64,000 nucleotides of DNA from Pseudarthrobacter sulfonivorans (GCF_014712225.1 NZ_JACXBW010000002.1:367853-431852), one strand, 5' to 3'; shown: positions 52,815 through 61,530, counted from the stretch's first letter. Translations and numbers: made by a program. Notes: generated by a model from the sequence alone, not told the origin.

Positions 52815-53660
52815 CTAGCCGTTGAATTCGGCGGGGTGCGGACCCGTGCGGCCGTCCCGCTCCAAACCGTCAATCACGGCCAGTTCGTCTGCGGTGAGGT
52901 CGAAGCCGAAGACGTCCAGGTTCTCCCGGATCCGCTGCGGCGTCACCGACTTGGGAATGATGATCCGGCCCTGCTGGAGGTGCCAGCGCAGAATGGCCTG
53001 GGCGGGGCTGATACCGTGGGCGGCCGCAATCGCGGCCACCGCCGGAGCGGCCAGTACAGCGCCCTGGGCGAGCGGGCTCCAGGCCTCCGTCATGATCCCG
53101 TGGGCGGTGTTGAAGGCGGCAACGTCGCGCTGCTGGAGTGCCGGATGAAGCTCGATCTGGTTGACGGCCGGCACCGTCCCGCCCAGGTTGATCACTTTCC
53201 GCAGGTGTTCGGGGAGGAAGTTGGAGACGCCGATGGCCCGGACCTTACCGTCGGCCAGCAACTGCTCCAGCGCCCGCCAGGCCTCGAGGTACCGGTCGGT
53301 GGCCGGGGCGGGCCAGTGAATAAGGTACAGGTCGAGGTAGTCCAGTCCCATCTTGTCCAGGCTGGCCTCAAAAGCGCCCAGCGCGGCGTCGTAGCCGAGG
53401 TCGGCCACCCACAGCTTGGAAGTGATGAAAAGTTCTTCGCGGCTGATGCCCGACTCCGCGATGGCCCGTCCTGTGCCCGCTTCATTGCCGTAGATCGCGG
53501 CCGTATCGATGCTCCGGTAACCGGCGGCCAAGGCGAGGCTGACCGCGGCGGTGGTGTCGGCGTCGGACACCTGGAAGACGCCGAATCCAAGCTGCGGCAT
53601 CCGCACCCCGTTGTTAAGGGTGATCGCCGGGATGGTGGTGGTGATGGGGGTGGAAGTCAT
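52815..53660 (-). CDS. Aldo/keto reductase (2,5-diketogluconate-reductase-like)
   Basis: A 281-residue NADPH-dependent aldo/keto reductase of the AKR5-like bacterial group. Catalytic residues are visible: Asp52 and Tyr57 in YRSIDTAAIYGNEAGTG, Lys in ELFITSKLWVADLGYD, and His in LDLYLIHWPAP. The cofactor clamp at the end is IIIPKSVTPQRIRENLDVF. I choose ATG 53660 behind AGGAGAACCC; a longer frame to 53858 lies in the 3' end of the MFS gene. It follows the MFS exporter by 40 nt on the same strand. Confidence 0.92.
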   Translation of the reverse strand: MTSTPITTTIPAITLNNGVRMPQLGFGVFQVSDADTTAAVSLALAAGYRSIDTAAIYGNEAGTGRAIAESGISREELFITSKLWVADLGYDAALGAFEASLDKMGLDYLDLYLIHWPAPATDRYLEAWRALEQLLADGKVRAIGVSNFLPEHLRKVINLGGTVPAVNQIELHPALQQRDVAAFNTAHGIMTEAWSPLAQGAVLAAPAVAAIAAAHGISPAQAILRWHLQQGRIIIPKSVTPQRIRENLDVFGFDLTADELAVIDGLERDGRTGPHPAEFNG

Positions 53661-53700
53661 GGGTTCTCCTTGGTGAATTAAGGGCGGAGGGATGAAAAGG

Positions 53701-54942
53701 CTAAAGGAGGGCGTCTGCGGGCTCGACGGCGGCTCGCTTGCCGGCAGCGGACGGCGCCTGCTGCGCGGCAATGTCCGCGCCGGTCTTCGCGGCAGTCCGC
53801 TTAGCGGCGGCGGCGGCAAGGACCATGACGGCGAGCCCGAGAAGGGTGATGCCGGCACCGGCCCAGATGGGTGAGGTGTAGCCCAGCCCGGCGGTGATGG
53901 TGACTCCCCCGAGCCATGCCCCGAGGGCGTTGCCCACGTTGAAGGCGCCGATGTTGGCGCCGGATGCGAGCGTGGGGGCGCTGGACGCGTACTTCATGAC
54001 CCGCATCTGCAGGCCGGGAACGGTGGCGAATCCGAAGCCGCCCATCAGGACGATGGAGGCGATGGTGAGCACCTGGTTGCTTGCACTGAGGGCAAAGGCG
54101 GCCAGTACCGCTACCAGCACGGCGAGCACCACAATAAGCGTGCGGTCCACGTTGCGGTCCGCTGCCTTGCCGCCGAGGGTGTTGCCGATGAAGAGACCGA
54201 CGCCGAAGACGATGAGCAGCCACGGCACGGTGGACGCCGCGAAGCCGGAGACCTCGGTGAGCGTGAAGGCGATGTAGGTGAAGGCGCCGAACATCCCGCC
54301 GTAGCCGAGGATGGTCACCAGGATGGACAGCCAGACCTGGCCGGACCGGAAGGCGCGCAGTTCCGTTCGCAAGGATCCAGGCACCGTGTCACCGTGGCCG
54401 GTTGTGGGAACCAGCGTGAGGATTCCTGCGAGGGCGATGACACCGATGACGGTGATGGCCCAGAACGTGGAGCGCCAGCCGGCAGCCTGTCCCAGCATGG
54501 TGCCGAACGGCACGCCCAGGACATTGGCGGCGGTGAGCCCGGTGAACATGATGGCGATGGCACCGGCTTTTTTGGTGGGGGCCACCATGTCCGCGGCCAC
54601 CACGGCGCCAATTCCGAAGAAGGCACCGTGGGCCAGGGCAGCAATGATGCGGCCGATCATCATCATCCCGTAATCGGGGGCGATCGCCGAGATCAGGTTG
54701 CCGGCGATGAACAGCACCAGCAGGACGGCGAGGACGGGTTTGCGTTCGAAGCGGGTCACCGCAGCGGTGAGCAGCAGGGCACCCACAACCACGGCGAGCG
54801 CGTAGCCGGAGATCAGCCAGCCCGCCGTGGCCTCGTCTACGTGGAAATCGGCGGCAACTTCGGGCAGCAGGCCCATGATGACGAACTCGGTGAGTCCGAT
54901 GCCGAACCCGCCGAGGGCGAGGGCTATCAGGCCGATGGGCAT
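53701..54942 (-). CDS. MFS exporter, DHA1-type (AraJ/Cmx-like)
   Basis: A 413-residue major facilitator with 12 hydrophobic segments. The start IGLIALALGGFGIGLTEFVI and EVAADFHVDEATAGWLISGY, with the motif-C-like GLTAANVLGVPFGTMLGQ, place it among DHA1 exporters of the AraJ/Cmx chloramphenicol type. I choose ATG 54942 because AAAGGAG lies upstream and a longer frame to 55041 would cover the divergent operator region. It is divergent from a MarR regulator, with a long inverted repeat between. The substrate is unknown. Confidence 0.88.
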   Translation of the reverse strand: MPIGLIALALGGFGIGLTEFVIMGLLPEVAADFHVDEATAGWLISGYALAVVVGALLLTAAVTRFERKPVLAVLLVLFIAGNLISAIAPDYGMMMIGRIIAALAHGAFFGIGAVVAADMVAPTKKAGAIAIMFTGLTAANVLGVPFGTMLGQAAGWRSTFWAITVIGVIALAGILTLVPTTGHGDTVPGSLRTELRAFRSGQVWLSILVTILGYGGMFGAFTYIAFTLTEVSGFAASTVPWLLIVFGVGLFIGNTLGGKAADRNVDRTLIVVLAVLVAVLAAFALSASNQVLTIASIVLMGGFGFATVPGLQMRVMKYASSAPTLASGANIGAFNVGNALGAWLGGVTITAGLGYTSPIWAGAGITLLGLAVMVLAAAAAKRTAAKTGADIAAQQAPSAAGKRAAVEPADALL

Positions 54943-54990
54943 GGGAGTGCTCCTTTGAGAATGTACGGGAGGAGATAGGAAGCGTAAGCT

Positions 54991-55050
54991 AGTAGTTGCA
55001 GGCGCGTTATTTATTGTTGCACGAGCAGATACAACGCGCAAGCAACTACT
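54991..55050. promoter_or_regulatory. Inverted repeat between MFS and MarR genes (operator)
   Basis: AGTAGTTGCAGGCGCGTT (54991-55008) faces AACGCGCAAGCAACTACT (55033-55050): 16 of 18 positions pair, separated by a 24-nt AT-rich centre that could hold both divergent promoters. The outer half-site GCAACTA/TAGTTGC also appears at the other MarR locus (42826-42853). Confidence 0.7.
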
Positions 55051-55113
55051 TTTGAAATGCGTGCCGGTTCACGCCCCAGGCGTCCCTGCATGCACCCCGG
55101 AAAGGACAGGAAA

Positions 55114-55563
55114 ATGGGCATCAAGGACGACGCCGTCGAGGTTCGCGCCCAGGGTTGGCGCACGCTGGCGGCGCTGCACGGCCTGATCGAAGGCGAGCTC
55201 GAACGCTCGCTGCAGGCCGAGTCAAAGCTGTCCGTCGTGGAGTACACCGTCCTGGACGCACTAAGCCGCCAGGACGGCTGGCACATGCGGATGCAGCAGC
55301 TGGCACGCGCCACCGCCCTCAGCGCCAGCGCCACCACCCGCCTGGTCAACCGGCTCGAGGACCGCGGGCTGCTGACCCGGATCCTCTGCGCTGACGACCG
55401 CCGGGGAATCTACACGGAGCTCACCGCCAGCGGCGTGGCCCTGCTGGAGGAGGCCCGGCCGGTCCACGACACCACGCTGGAGCGTGCACTGGCCGGGGCG
55501 CAGGAGATTCCCGAGCTGGCCCCGCTGGTCGACGCCCTGCCGCGCCTCCTCGCCGCCATCTAG
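55114..55563 (+). CDS. MarR-family transcriptional regulator
   Basis: A 149-residue winged-helix regulator. The helix-turn-helix is MQQLARATALSASATTRLVN and the wing EDRGLLTRILCADDRRGIYT, with the LTASGVALLEEARPVHDTTL dimerisation helix typical of MarR. ATG 55114 follows AAAGGACAGG, giving a normal family length; a longer frame to 55057 adds no conserved sequence. It is divergent from the DHA1 exporter and likely represses it through the inverted repeat in the shared intergenic region. Confidence 0.9.
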   Translation: MGIKDDAVEVRAQGWRTLAALHGLIEGELERSLQAESKLSVVEYTVLDALSRQDGWHMRMQQLARATALSASATTRLVNRLEDRGLLTRILCADDRRGIYTELTASGVALLEEARPVHDTTLERALAGAQEIPELAPLVDALPRLLAAI

Positions 55564-55730
55564 CCACCCCCGGCGTCGAGGTTTTGTCCTGAGCCGATAC
55601 TCGCGTCGAACCCGGCAATATCCGGCCAAAAGCCCTTGACCGAATGCCGCATCAGGCATAGATTTGTAATCAATCAATCAGTTGATCAATGAAGACGTTG
55701 ATTACCGGTTTGATGAAGTAGGAAGGCCAC

Positions 55731-56075
55731 ATGATGAGCTCCGACGACGGCACCCTGGACTCGGCCTTTATGGCCCTGGCCGATCCGGTCCGGAGGAGCA
55801 TCATCGCCCGGCTCAGCCGGGGCCCGGCCACCGTGAATGAACTGGCGGAACCTTTCGAGATCTCCAAGCAGGCGGTCTCGAAACACATCCAGGTACTCGA
55901 GCAGGCGCAGCTGGTCACCCGGACCAGGGATGCACAGCGGCGGCCCGTGCACCTGAACCCCGCACGGCTTGAGGCGCTCACAGCGTGGATCGACCAGTAC
56001 CGGCTGGTCCGCGAAGGGCAGTTCCGCAGCCTTGACGCCGTACTCAGATCAAGCGCCGCGGCCAGCGGCGGCTAA
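55731..56075 (+). CDS. ArsR-family transcriptional regulator
   Basis: A 114-residue ArsR/SmtB-type winged-helix protein: MALADPVRRSIIARLSRGPA, TVNELAEPFEISKQAVSKHI (recognition helix) and VTRTRDAQRRPVHLNPARLE. There are no metal-binding Cys residues, so it belongs to the non-metal group that pairs with SRPBCC/AHSA1 proteins. AGGAAGG precedes the ATG. The downstream SRPBCC gene begins 16 nt after the stop and forms an operon with it. Confidence 0.92.
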   Translation: MMSSDDGTLDSAFMALADPVRRSIIARLSRGPATVNELAEPFEISKQAVSKHIQVLEQAQLVTRTRDAQRRPVHLNPARLEALTAWIDQYRLVREGQFRSLDAVLRSSAAASGG

Positions 56076-56091
56076 CTTCCAAGGAGTCACC

Positions 56092-56574
56092 ATGAGCAAT
56101 TCCCTGAAACTCAGCGTTCCGGACGGCGTCCCGTTTATCGACTACGAACGCGAGTTCGATTTCCCGGTTGCTGACGTCTTCCGCGCCCACAAGGAGCCGG
56201 ACCTGATCGTCCAGTGGCTTGGCCCCCGGGGCTACAAGATGGACATCGACCACTACGATTTCCGCACCGGCGGCAGCTACAGCTACCTCCATACCGGCCC
56301 TGAGGGGGTGCCGTACGAGTTCAAAGGCATCTTCCATACGGTCCGTGAAAACGAGTTCGCCATCCAGACTTTTGAATTTGGCGGTTACCCGGACGTGGTC
56401 AGCCTGGAATTCATGACGTTCGAGGACCTCGGCAACGGCCGCACCCGGCTGCGGGGCCACTCCGTCTACCCCAGCCTGGAGGCCCGGGACGGGATGGCGC
56501 AGTCCGGGATGGAAGGTGGCATGACCGAAGGCTACGAGCGGCTGGACGAACTGCTCAGCGGCGCAAAGGTCTGA
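56092..56574 (+). CDS. AHSA1/SRPBCC-family protein
   Basis: A 160-residue activator-of-Hsp90-type START-fold protein. Diagnostic pieces are EREFDFPVADVFRAHKEPDL then IVQWLGPRGYKMDIDHYDFR and RTGGSYSYLHTGPEG; the final helix is GGMTEGYERLDELLSGAKV. These proteins bind small hydrophobic ligands, and the ArsR partner often senses the same signal. AAGGAG precedes the ATG. It is followed by a strong hairpin terminator. Confidence 0.9.
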   Translation: MSNSLKLSVPDGVPFIDYEREFDFPVADVFRAHKEPDLIVQWLGPRGYKMDIDHYDFRTGGSYSYLHTGPEGVPYEFKGIFHTVRENEFAIQTFEFGGYPDVVSLEFMTFEDLGNGRTRLRGHSVYPSLEARDGMAQSGMEGGMTEGYERLDELLSGAKV

Positions 56575-56584
56575 GACCCAAAGT

Positions 56585-56633
56585 ACGACGGCGGACGGTC
56601 ACCTTCCCGGCGAAGGTGGCCGTCCGCCGTCGT
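56585..56633. terminator. 22-bp hairpin terminator
   Basis: The arms 56585-56606 and 56612-56633 pair over 22 bp with one G-U position; loop CCGGC. The outer stem is ACGACGGCGG and the 5' flank AAGT matches the hairpin at 49429. It ends the ArsR/AHSA1 operon. Confidence 0.85.
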
Positions 56634-56733
56634 CCGCGGGATGCACAGCAGAACTCGCGTTCCGAATCATCTGGACTGACGTCAGGACATTGATATTCGA
56701 TCATTTCCCCACCAACTAGCCAATTCCACTCCC

Positions 56734-56761
56734 TTGACGCTCGCCGGGTTACTGCTACTAT
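56734..56761 (+). promoter_or_regulatory. Promoter of the GntR-iolB operon
   Basis: TTGACG (56734-56739) and TACTAT (56756-56761) at 16-nt spacing. Downstream, ATGTC (56776-56780) and GACAT (56801-56805) form an inverted pair around an A-rich centre, a possible GntR operator. The rest of the 290-nt gap upstream of the GntR gene contains only the hairpin at 56585. Confidence 0.6.
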
Positions 56762-56865
56762 CGAGAAAAGGAAGCATGTCCTATCAAAAGAACAAAGGGT
56801 GACATACCCGGTCCGTCCTGTTGCTGGACGGCGCGGGATTGAGCCTGGAACACGGGGAACATTCA

Positions 56866-57606
56866 GTGGCGAATCAGCTTGGTCTCACCATCGACCGGTC
56901 CTCCCCCGTGCCCTTGTACCACCAGGTGGTTCAGGGCATTGAGGCCGCGATCCACAGCGGCGTGCTGGAGCCGGGCAGCCGGCTGGAAAACGAAATCGAC
57001 CTTGCGGCGCAGCTGAACCTCTCCCGGCCAACCATGCGCAAAGCCATGGACGAGCTGGTCCGTTCCGGCCTGCTGGTCCGAAAGCGGGGCGTGGGAACGC
57101 AGGTGGTTTCCAGCCAGGTCCGCCGGCCCCTGGAGCTCTCCAGCCTGTTTGATGACCTGACCAACAACGGGAAGAAGCCCACCACACAGGTGCTGAGCTT
57201 TTCCCACATGGAGGCCGACGCCCCCACCCTTGCCACGCTTCAACTGCCTGCCGGCTCCAAGGTCTACCACTTCACGCGCCTGCGCAAGGTGGGCGGCAAA
57301 CCGCTGGCGCTGATGGAGAACTGGGTCCGCGATGACATCGCCACCATGGACGAAGCCATGCTGGCGGCCGAAGGCCTCTACGCGATCCTGCGGCGGGGCG
57401 GGGTCAACTTCCGCCTGGCCACCCAGCGGATCGGCGCGATGATCGCCAACGACTACCAGGCGCCCCTGCTTGAGACGGACGTGAACTCCGCCCTGGTGAC
57501 CATGGAACGCACCGCCGTGGACGATACCGGCCGCCGGGTCGAGACCGGCCACCACGTGTACCGCGCCGATTCCTACAGCTTTGAAATGACACTCGTACAG
57601 CGCTAA
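56866..57606 (+). CDS. GntR/HutC-type transcriptional regulator of the inositol-type locus
   Basis: A 246-residue repressor. The N-terminal winged helix has VPLYHQVVQGIEAAIHSGVL, then PGSRLENEIDLAAQLNLSRP and TMRKAMDELVRSGLLVRKRG. The C-terminal UTRA effector domain (about 90-240) has LPAGSKVYHFTRLRKVGGKP and GHHVYRADSYSFEM. I choose GTG 56866 behind GGGGAA; a frame from 56821 adds 15 unconserved residues. iolB follows after 16 nt, so it is autoregulated with the catabolic genes. The effector is probably an inositol-pathway intermediate (inference). Confidence 0.88.
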   Translation: MANQLGLTIDRSSPVPLYHQVVQGIEAAIHSGVLEPGSRLENEIDLAAQLNLSRPTMRKAMDELVRSGLLVRKRGVGTQVVSSQVRRPLELSSLFDDLTNNGKKPTTQVLSFSHMEADAPTLATLQLPAGSKVYHFTRLRKVGGKPLALMENWVRDDIATMDEAMLAAEGLYAILRRGGVNFRLATQRIGAMIANDYQAPLLETDVNSALVTMERTAVDDTGRRVETGHHVYRADSYSFEMTLVQR

Positions 57607-57622
57607 CGCAAGGACTTCTGCC

Positions 57623-58516
57623 ATGACCAACTGGGTCTATCCCCTGGGCACCGCCATGGACGGCGACTGGGACATCTCGCTCGGCACCTCCGATTCCGCC
57701 ACGGCCGTGGACGGCTGGGCCCACACGGGCCTGAAGGTCGCCACCCTCGCGGCGGGCGCGGCCGTCGAACTTCCCGCGGCCGGCGAGGAACGGATCGTGG
57801 TTCCGCTCAACGGTGCCTTCACCGTCACCGTGGACGGCGTGGACTACCCCCTTGCCGGGCGGCGCTCGGTGTTCCACGGTCCCAGTGATGTGCTGTACTC
57901 AGGCACCGAAAAGTCCGTCACCATCAGCTCATCCGACGGCGGGCGGGTGGCAGTCGCCACCGCCCCGGCGCAGGCCTCGCACCCCACCCGCCTCGTGACG
58001 GCGGCGGAAACACCTGTGGAGCTGCGCGGCGCCGGCAACTGCTCCCGGCAAGTCCACAATTTCGGCACGCCGGCCGCCCTGGAAGCAGACCGTTTTATCG
58101 TCTGCGAGGTCCTGACGCCCGCGGGCAACTGGTCCTCCTATCCCCCGCACAAGCACGATGAGGAAAAGGACGGGGAAACCAACCTCGAGGAGATCTACTA
58201 CTTCGAAACCCAGGTAGCCGCCGGCTCCCGCGCGCCTGCCGACGCCGATGCCATCGGCTACCAGCGCGTCTACGCCTCGGATGACCGCCCCATCGACGTT
58301 GCGGCAGAAGTCCGCACCGGCGACGTGGTGCTGGTCCCCTACGGCTGGCACGGCCCCGCCATGGCGGCGCCCGGCTACGACCTGTATTACCTCAACGTGA
58401 TGGCCGGCCCCGGTCCCGTCCGCGAATGGCTCATCAGTGACGACCCCCACCACGGCTGGGTGCGGCAGAGCTGGGACGGACAGGACCTCGACCCCCGGCT
58501 GCCGTTCGGAGCCTAG
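57623..58516 (+). CDS. iolB: 5-deoxy-glucuronate isomerase
   Basis: A 297-residue double-cupin enzyme of myo-inositol catabolism, converting 5-deoxy-D-glucuronate to 2-deoxy-5-keto-D-gluconate. The metal site is visible in WSSYPPHKHDEEKDGETNLE (His, His, Glu; about 170-188) and EIYYFE, with a third His in VPYGWHGPAMAAPGYDLYYL. Length and motifs match IolB throughout. iolC, iolD and iolE are not in the window and may lie beyond its right edge. It is closed by the hairpin at 58541-58575. Confidence 0.93.
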   Translation: MTNWVYPLGTAMDGDWDISLGTSDSATAVDGWAHTGLKVATLAAGAAVELPAAGEERIVVPLNGAFTVTVDGVDYPLAGRRSVFHGPSDVLYSGTEKSVTISSSDGGRVAVATAPAQASHPTRLVTAAETPVELRGAGNCSRQVHNFGTPAALEADRFIVCEVLTPAGNWSSYPPHKHDEEKDGETNLEEIYYFETQVAAGSRAPADADAIGYQRVYASDDRPIDVAAEVRTGDVVLVPYGWHGPAMAAPGYDLYYLNVMAGPGPVREWLISDDPHHGWVRQSWDGQDLDPRLPFGA

Positions 58517-58540
58517 CCGGCGGCGCTGGCAGGGATCAAA

Positions 58541-58575
58541 AAAGCCCCTCCGGAACTGGTTTCCGGAGGGGCTTT
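58541..58575. terminator. Bidirectional terminator between iolB and the dehydrogenase gene
   Basis: AAAGCCCCTCCGGAA (58541-58555) and TTCCGGAGGGGCTTT (58561-58575) pair perfectly over 15 bp; loop CTGGT. T-runs end the right arm and A-runs start the left, so it works as an intrinsic terminator for both convergent genes. Confidence 0.92.
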
Positions 58576-58591
58576 CTGCGTGTCAGCGGGA

Positions 58592-59626
58592 TCAGCGGGC
58601 CACGCTGATTCCCACCCTGACCGGCGCACCCGTTGCCAGCGATTCCTGGGCTGCATCGGCCACCCGGGATGCCGCCACGGCGTCCTCCGGCGTACAGGGA
58701 TTCTCCCGCTCGCCCAGGATCAGTTCCACGAACGCTTCCATTTCGGAACGGTAAGCCTGGTCGAACCGCTCGGCGAAGGTCTTGTGCGGTTCCCCGGCGG
58801 GGAAGTCGATCCCGGCTTCGGCCGAGGCCAGGGCAGTCTTGTCGTCCAGGCCCACCATGACAGAGCGGCTGGACCCCTGGATCTCCAGCCGGACGTCATG
58901 CCCCGCCCCGTTGTAACGGCTGGCAGAGACCGTTCCCACCGTGCCGTCGTCGAACGTAATAACAGCCAGGGCCGTGTCCACGTCACCCACTTCGCCGATG
59001 GCCGGGTCCCCGTTGTTGGAGCCCTTCGCATAGACTTCCACGATCTCGCGGCCGGTCAGCCAGCGCAGGATGTCGAAATCGTGCACTGAACAGTCGCGGA
59101 ACAGGCCACCGGACGTCGCAAGGAATTCCACCGGAGGCGGCGCCATGTCGCAGGTGACCGCGCGCAGCGAATGGATCCAGCCCAGCTCGCCAGCCCGGTA
59201 GGCACGCTTGGCCTCGATGTACCCGGTGTCGAAGCGCCGCTGGTGGCCGATCTGGACCACACCGTTGTTGTCCGTGATGTAGTCCAGCACCGGCAGGGCG
59301 TCGCGCACGTTCATGGCCACCGGCTTTTCGCAGAACACCGGAACGCCGGCATCCACCCCGGCACGGATGAGCTCCGGGTGGGTCCCCGTTCCCGTGGCAA
59401 TGACCAGGCCGTCAAGTCCGGAGGCGATCAGGTCCGCCACGGAGGGCAGAAACTCGGCGCCGAGGCCGGCGGCGATATTGCGGGCGTGGCCTTCCGCAAC
59501 ATCCGTGAGCCTGAGCCGGACATTGATTCCGCGCGGGTTGAGGACTCCGTTGAGCGCGGCGATGTTGTTGGCGTGCATCACGCCGATGCGTCCCACTCCC
59601 ACCAGGCCGAGAATGACATCCTTCAT
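58592..59626 (-). CDS. iolG: Gfo/Idh/MocA dehydrogenase, probable inositol 2-dehydrogenase
   Basis: A 344-residue NAD-dependent dehydrogenase. The Rossmann motif is GLVGVGRIGVMHANNI, the EKP motif with catalytic Lys is FCEKPVAMNV, and the active-site Asp/His pair sits in FRDCSVHDFDILRWLTG, as in IolG. HQRRFDTGYIEAKRA also fits the inositol dehydrogenase subgroup. It oxidises myo-inositol (or a related cyclitol) to 2-keto-inositol; the exact sugar is inference from the iolB neighbour. It is the last gene of a minus-strand cluster and lies 24 nt downstream of the isomerase-like gene. Confidence 0.82.
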   Translation of the reverse strand: MKDVILGLVGVGRIGVMHANNIAALNGVLNPRGINVRLRLTDVAEGHARNIAAGLGAEFLPSVADLIASGLDGLVIATGTGTHPELIRAGVDAGVPVFCEKPVAMNVRDALPVLDYITDNNGVVQIGHQRRFDTGYIEAKRAYRAGELGWIHSLRAVTCDMAPPPVEFLATSGGLFRDCSVHDFDILRWLTGREIVEVYAKGSNNGDPAIGEVGDVDTALAVITFDDGTVGTVSASRYNGAGHDVRLEIQGSSRSVMVGLDDKTALASAEAGIDFPAGEPHKTFAERFDQAYRSEMEAFVELILGERENPCTPEDAVAASRVADAAQESLATGAPVRVGISVAR

Positions 59627-59650
59627 AGTGTTCCTTCGTAGGTAGTAGTG

Positions 59651-60436
59651 CTAAAGAATCGGGGCGGGCTGAATGGTGAAGGCCGCCCGGAAGGCGTCCA
59701 GTGCCGCGTCGCTGTCGCCGCTGGCCCAGGCTTCCAGGCCGACGGTTCCGTCGTACCCTGCCTCGGCGAGCGCCCGCGCAACTGCCGGATAGTTGATTTC
59801 GCCGGTGCCGGGCTCACAACGGCCCGGAACATCCGCCACCTGGATTTCGCCGATGTAGGGCAGTGCGGAACGCACCAGCTCGATCAGGTTCCCCTCCCCC
59901 AGCTGTGCGTGGTACAGGTCCAGCATGAGCTTGACGTTGGGGTGCCCGGCGGCTTCCACCAGGGCCAGGGTGTCCTTGGCGCGGGCGAGCGGGATGCCGG
60001 GGTGGTCCAGCACCGTGTTGAGGTTCTCCAGGCAAAAGGTCACCTGGTGCTTCTCCCCCAGCGCGCCCAGGCGTTCCAGGGTCCGTGCCCCGGTACTCCA
60101 CATCCGGCCGGTGGAACGGAAGACGGGCCGTGCCGCCTTCCCGTCCACCAGTTCCGCGGAGTGCACCACCAGGCGGCTGACACCGAGCTCCAGGGCTGTG
60201 GGAATCAACTGCTCAGCAGTCCGGACCACGTCGTCGGCGGTGCCGGGATCCACCAGGCTGCCCGCGGTGTATCCCGTCATGGAGGAAAACACGGCGCCGG
60301 TCGCCCTGAGCGCCTTCAGGTCCTTGGTGCGGGAGTCCCACAGCTCGACGTCGAACCCGGCATCGTGGATGCGCCGCACCCGGTCGGCGAAGGGCAGGTC
60401 GGTGAACACCATCTCCGCGCAGACGGCCAGCCGCAT
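59651..60436 (-). CDS. TIM-barrel sugar isomerase/epimerase (hydroxypyruvate-isomerase-like)
   Basis: A 261-residue xylose-isomerase-like TIM barrel. VCAEMVFTDLPFADRVRRIH then DAGFDVELWD is the start typical of hydroxypyruvate isomerase (Hyi) and IolI/IolH-type proteins. Metal-binding acidic residues are visible in FCLENLNTVLDHPG, LMLDLYHAQLGEG and VGLEAWASGD; EIQVADVPGRCEPGTGEINY is the Hyi-type loop. It probably isomerises a keto-sugar or keto-inositol intermediate. The start codon shares one base with the stop of the upstream dehydrogenase (TGATG), so translation is coupled. Confidence 0.82.
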   Translation of the reverse strand: MRLAVCAEMVFTDLPFADRVRRIHDAGFDVELWDSRTKDLKALRATGAVFSSMTGYTAGSLVDPGTADDVVRTAEQLIPTALELGVSRLVVHSAELVDGKAARPVFRSTGRMWSTGARTLERLGALGEKHQVTFCLENLNTVLDHPGIPLARAKDTLALVEAAGHPNVKLMLDLYHAQLGEGNLIELVRSALPYIGEIQVADVPGRCEPGTGEINYPAVARALAEAGYDGTVGLEAWASGDSDAALDAFRAAFTIQPAPIL

Positions 60437-61530
60437 CAGACTCCCGCCTTGGTGCTGGCCGGGACGGATACCGGGCCGCCCTGTTTGACGGACTCGATGC
60501 AGGCCAGTGCCACGGCAAGGGCGCGGCGGGCGTCTGCGGCCCCCGGCGTGAGCGTGAAATCGCCCGACGGCGGCGGCGTACCGTCGCGCCGGGACCGCAC
60601 CACGGCGGCGAAGTCGGCGAGTTCATGGGTGTAGGCGTCCCGGAAGAGTTCCACGTTGAGCCGCGGGGTGTCTGCCGCGAGGCCGTCGGCGGTGTAGCGG
60701 CGGGCTGCAGTCTCGGTGGCACGGCCGGCCTGGACCATGCCCTTGGAGCCGAAGACCTCGCCGCGGATGTCGTAGCCGTAGAGTGCGCTGAAGTTTGCTT
60801 CTGCCACGGCGATGGCTCCGTTGCTGTATCGGATGGTGACCACGGCGGTGTCCAGGAAGCCCTGGTCGCGCAGGCCGGGTTCCACGAGGGCGTCGGCCAC
60901 GGCGTAGACCTCCACGGGCTCGGCGCCTTCGTTGAACCAGTTCAGGGTGTCGAAGTCGTGGATGAGGGTTTCCAGGAAGATGGTCCAGGCGGGGACCCTT
61001 GCCGCGTTCGGGATGCTCCCGTTGCCCGGATCACGCGTCAGCGAGCGCAGAAGCTGTGGCTGGCCGGCAATCCCGGCAGCCAGGTCCTGCTTCGCCGCCT
61101 GGAAGTCCGTGGCGTACCGGCGGTTAAAGCCAATCTGGAAGTGCACGCCGGCGGCCTCCACGGCAGCCAGGGCGGCGTCGAGCTCGTCCAGGCCCTGGCC
61201 GGCGGGCTTCTCGCAGAACACGTGCTTTCCGGCCGCCGCGGCCTGGCTGGTCAGTGCGGCGTGGAAGCGCGCCGGGCTGGCGATGATCACGGCATCAATC
61301 TCGGGATCAGCCAGGATGTCCGCGGCGTCGGCCGTGACCTTGGCGGTGCCGAGCGACTTTGCCAGCGCCGCCGCGGATTCCACATTGGGGTCGGCGATGG
61401 CGGCGAGCACCGCGCCGGGGACACGGCGGGCGATGCTTTCAGCGTGGAACGCGCCCATCCAGCCCGAACCGATGAGCCCGATGCGTACCGGTGCTGGAAT
61501 GGGAGCGGGGTTCTGTGCGAGGTAAGCCAT
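60436..61530 (-). CDS. Gfo/Idh/MocA dehydrogenase 2
   Basis: A 364-residue NAD(P)-dependent sugar or cyclitol dehydrogenase. The Rossmann motif is IGLIGSGWMGAFHAESIARR, the EKP motif FCEKPAGQGLDELDAAL, and the active-site pair is in LETLIHDFDTLNWFNEG (His-Asp). FQIGFNRRYATDFQAAKQDL matches inositol-dehydrogenase-like members. The N-terminal ~15 residues are Pro-rich. It is coupled to the downstream isomerase and begins 53 nt behind dehydrogenase 3. It may act on a different inositol isomer from IolG (inference). Confidence 0.82.
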   Translation of the reverse strand: MAYLAQNPAPIPAPVRIGLIGSGWMGAFHAESIARRVPGAVLAAIADPNVESAAALAKSLGTAKVTADAADILADPEIDAVIIASPARFHAALTSQAAAAGKHVFCEKPAGQGLDELDAALAAVEAAGVHFQIGFNRRYATDFQAAKQDLAAGIAGQPQLLRSLTRDPGNGSIPNAARVPAWTIFLETLIHDFDTLNWFNEGAEPVEVYAVADALVEPGLRDQGFLDTAVVTIRYSNGAIAVAEANFSALYGYDIRGEVFGSKGMVQAGRATETAARRYTADGLAADTPRLNVELFRDAYTHELADFAAVVRSRRDGTPPPSGDFTLTPGAADARRALAVALACIESVKQGGPVSVPASTKAGV

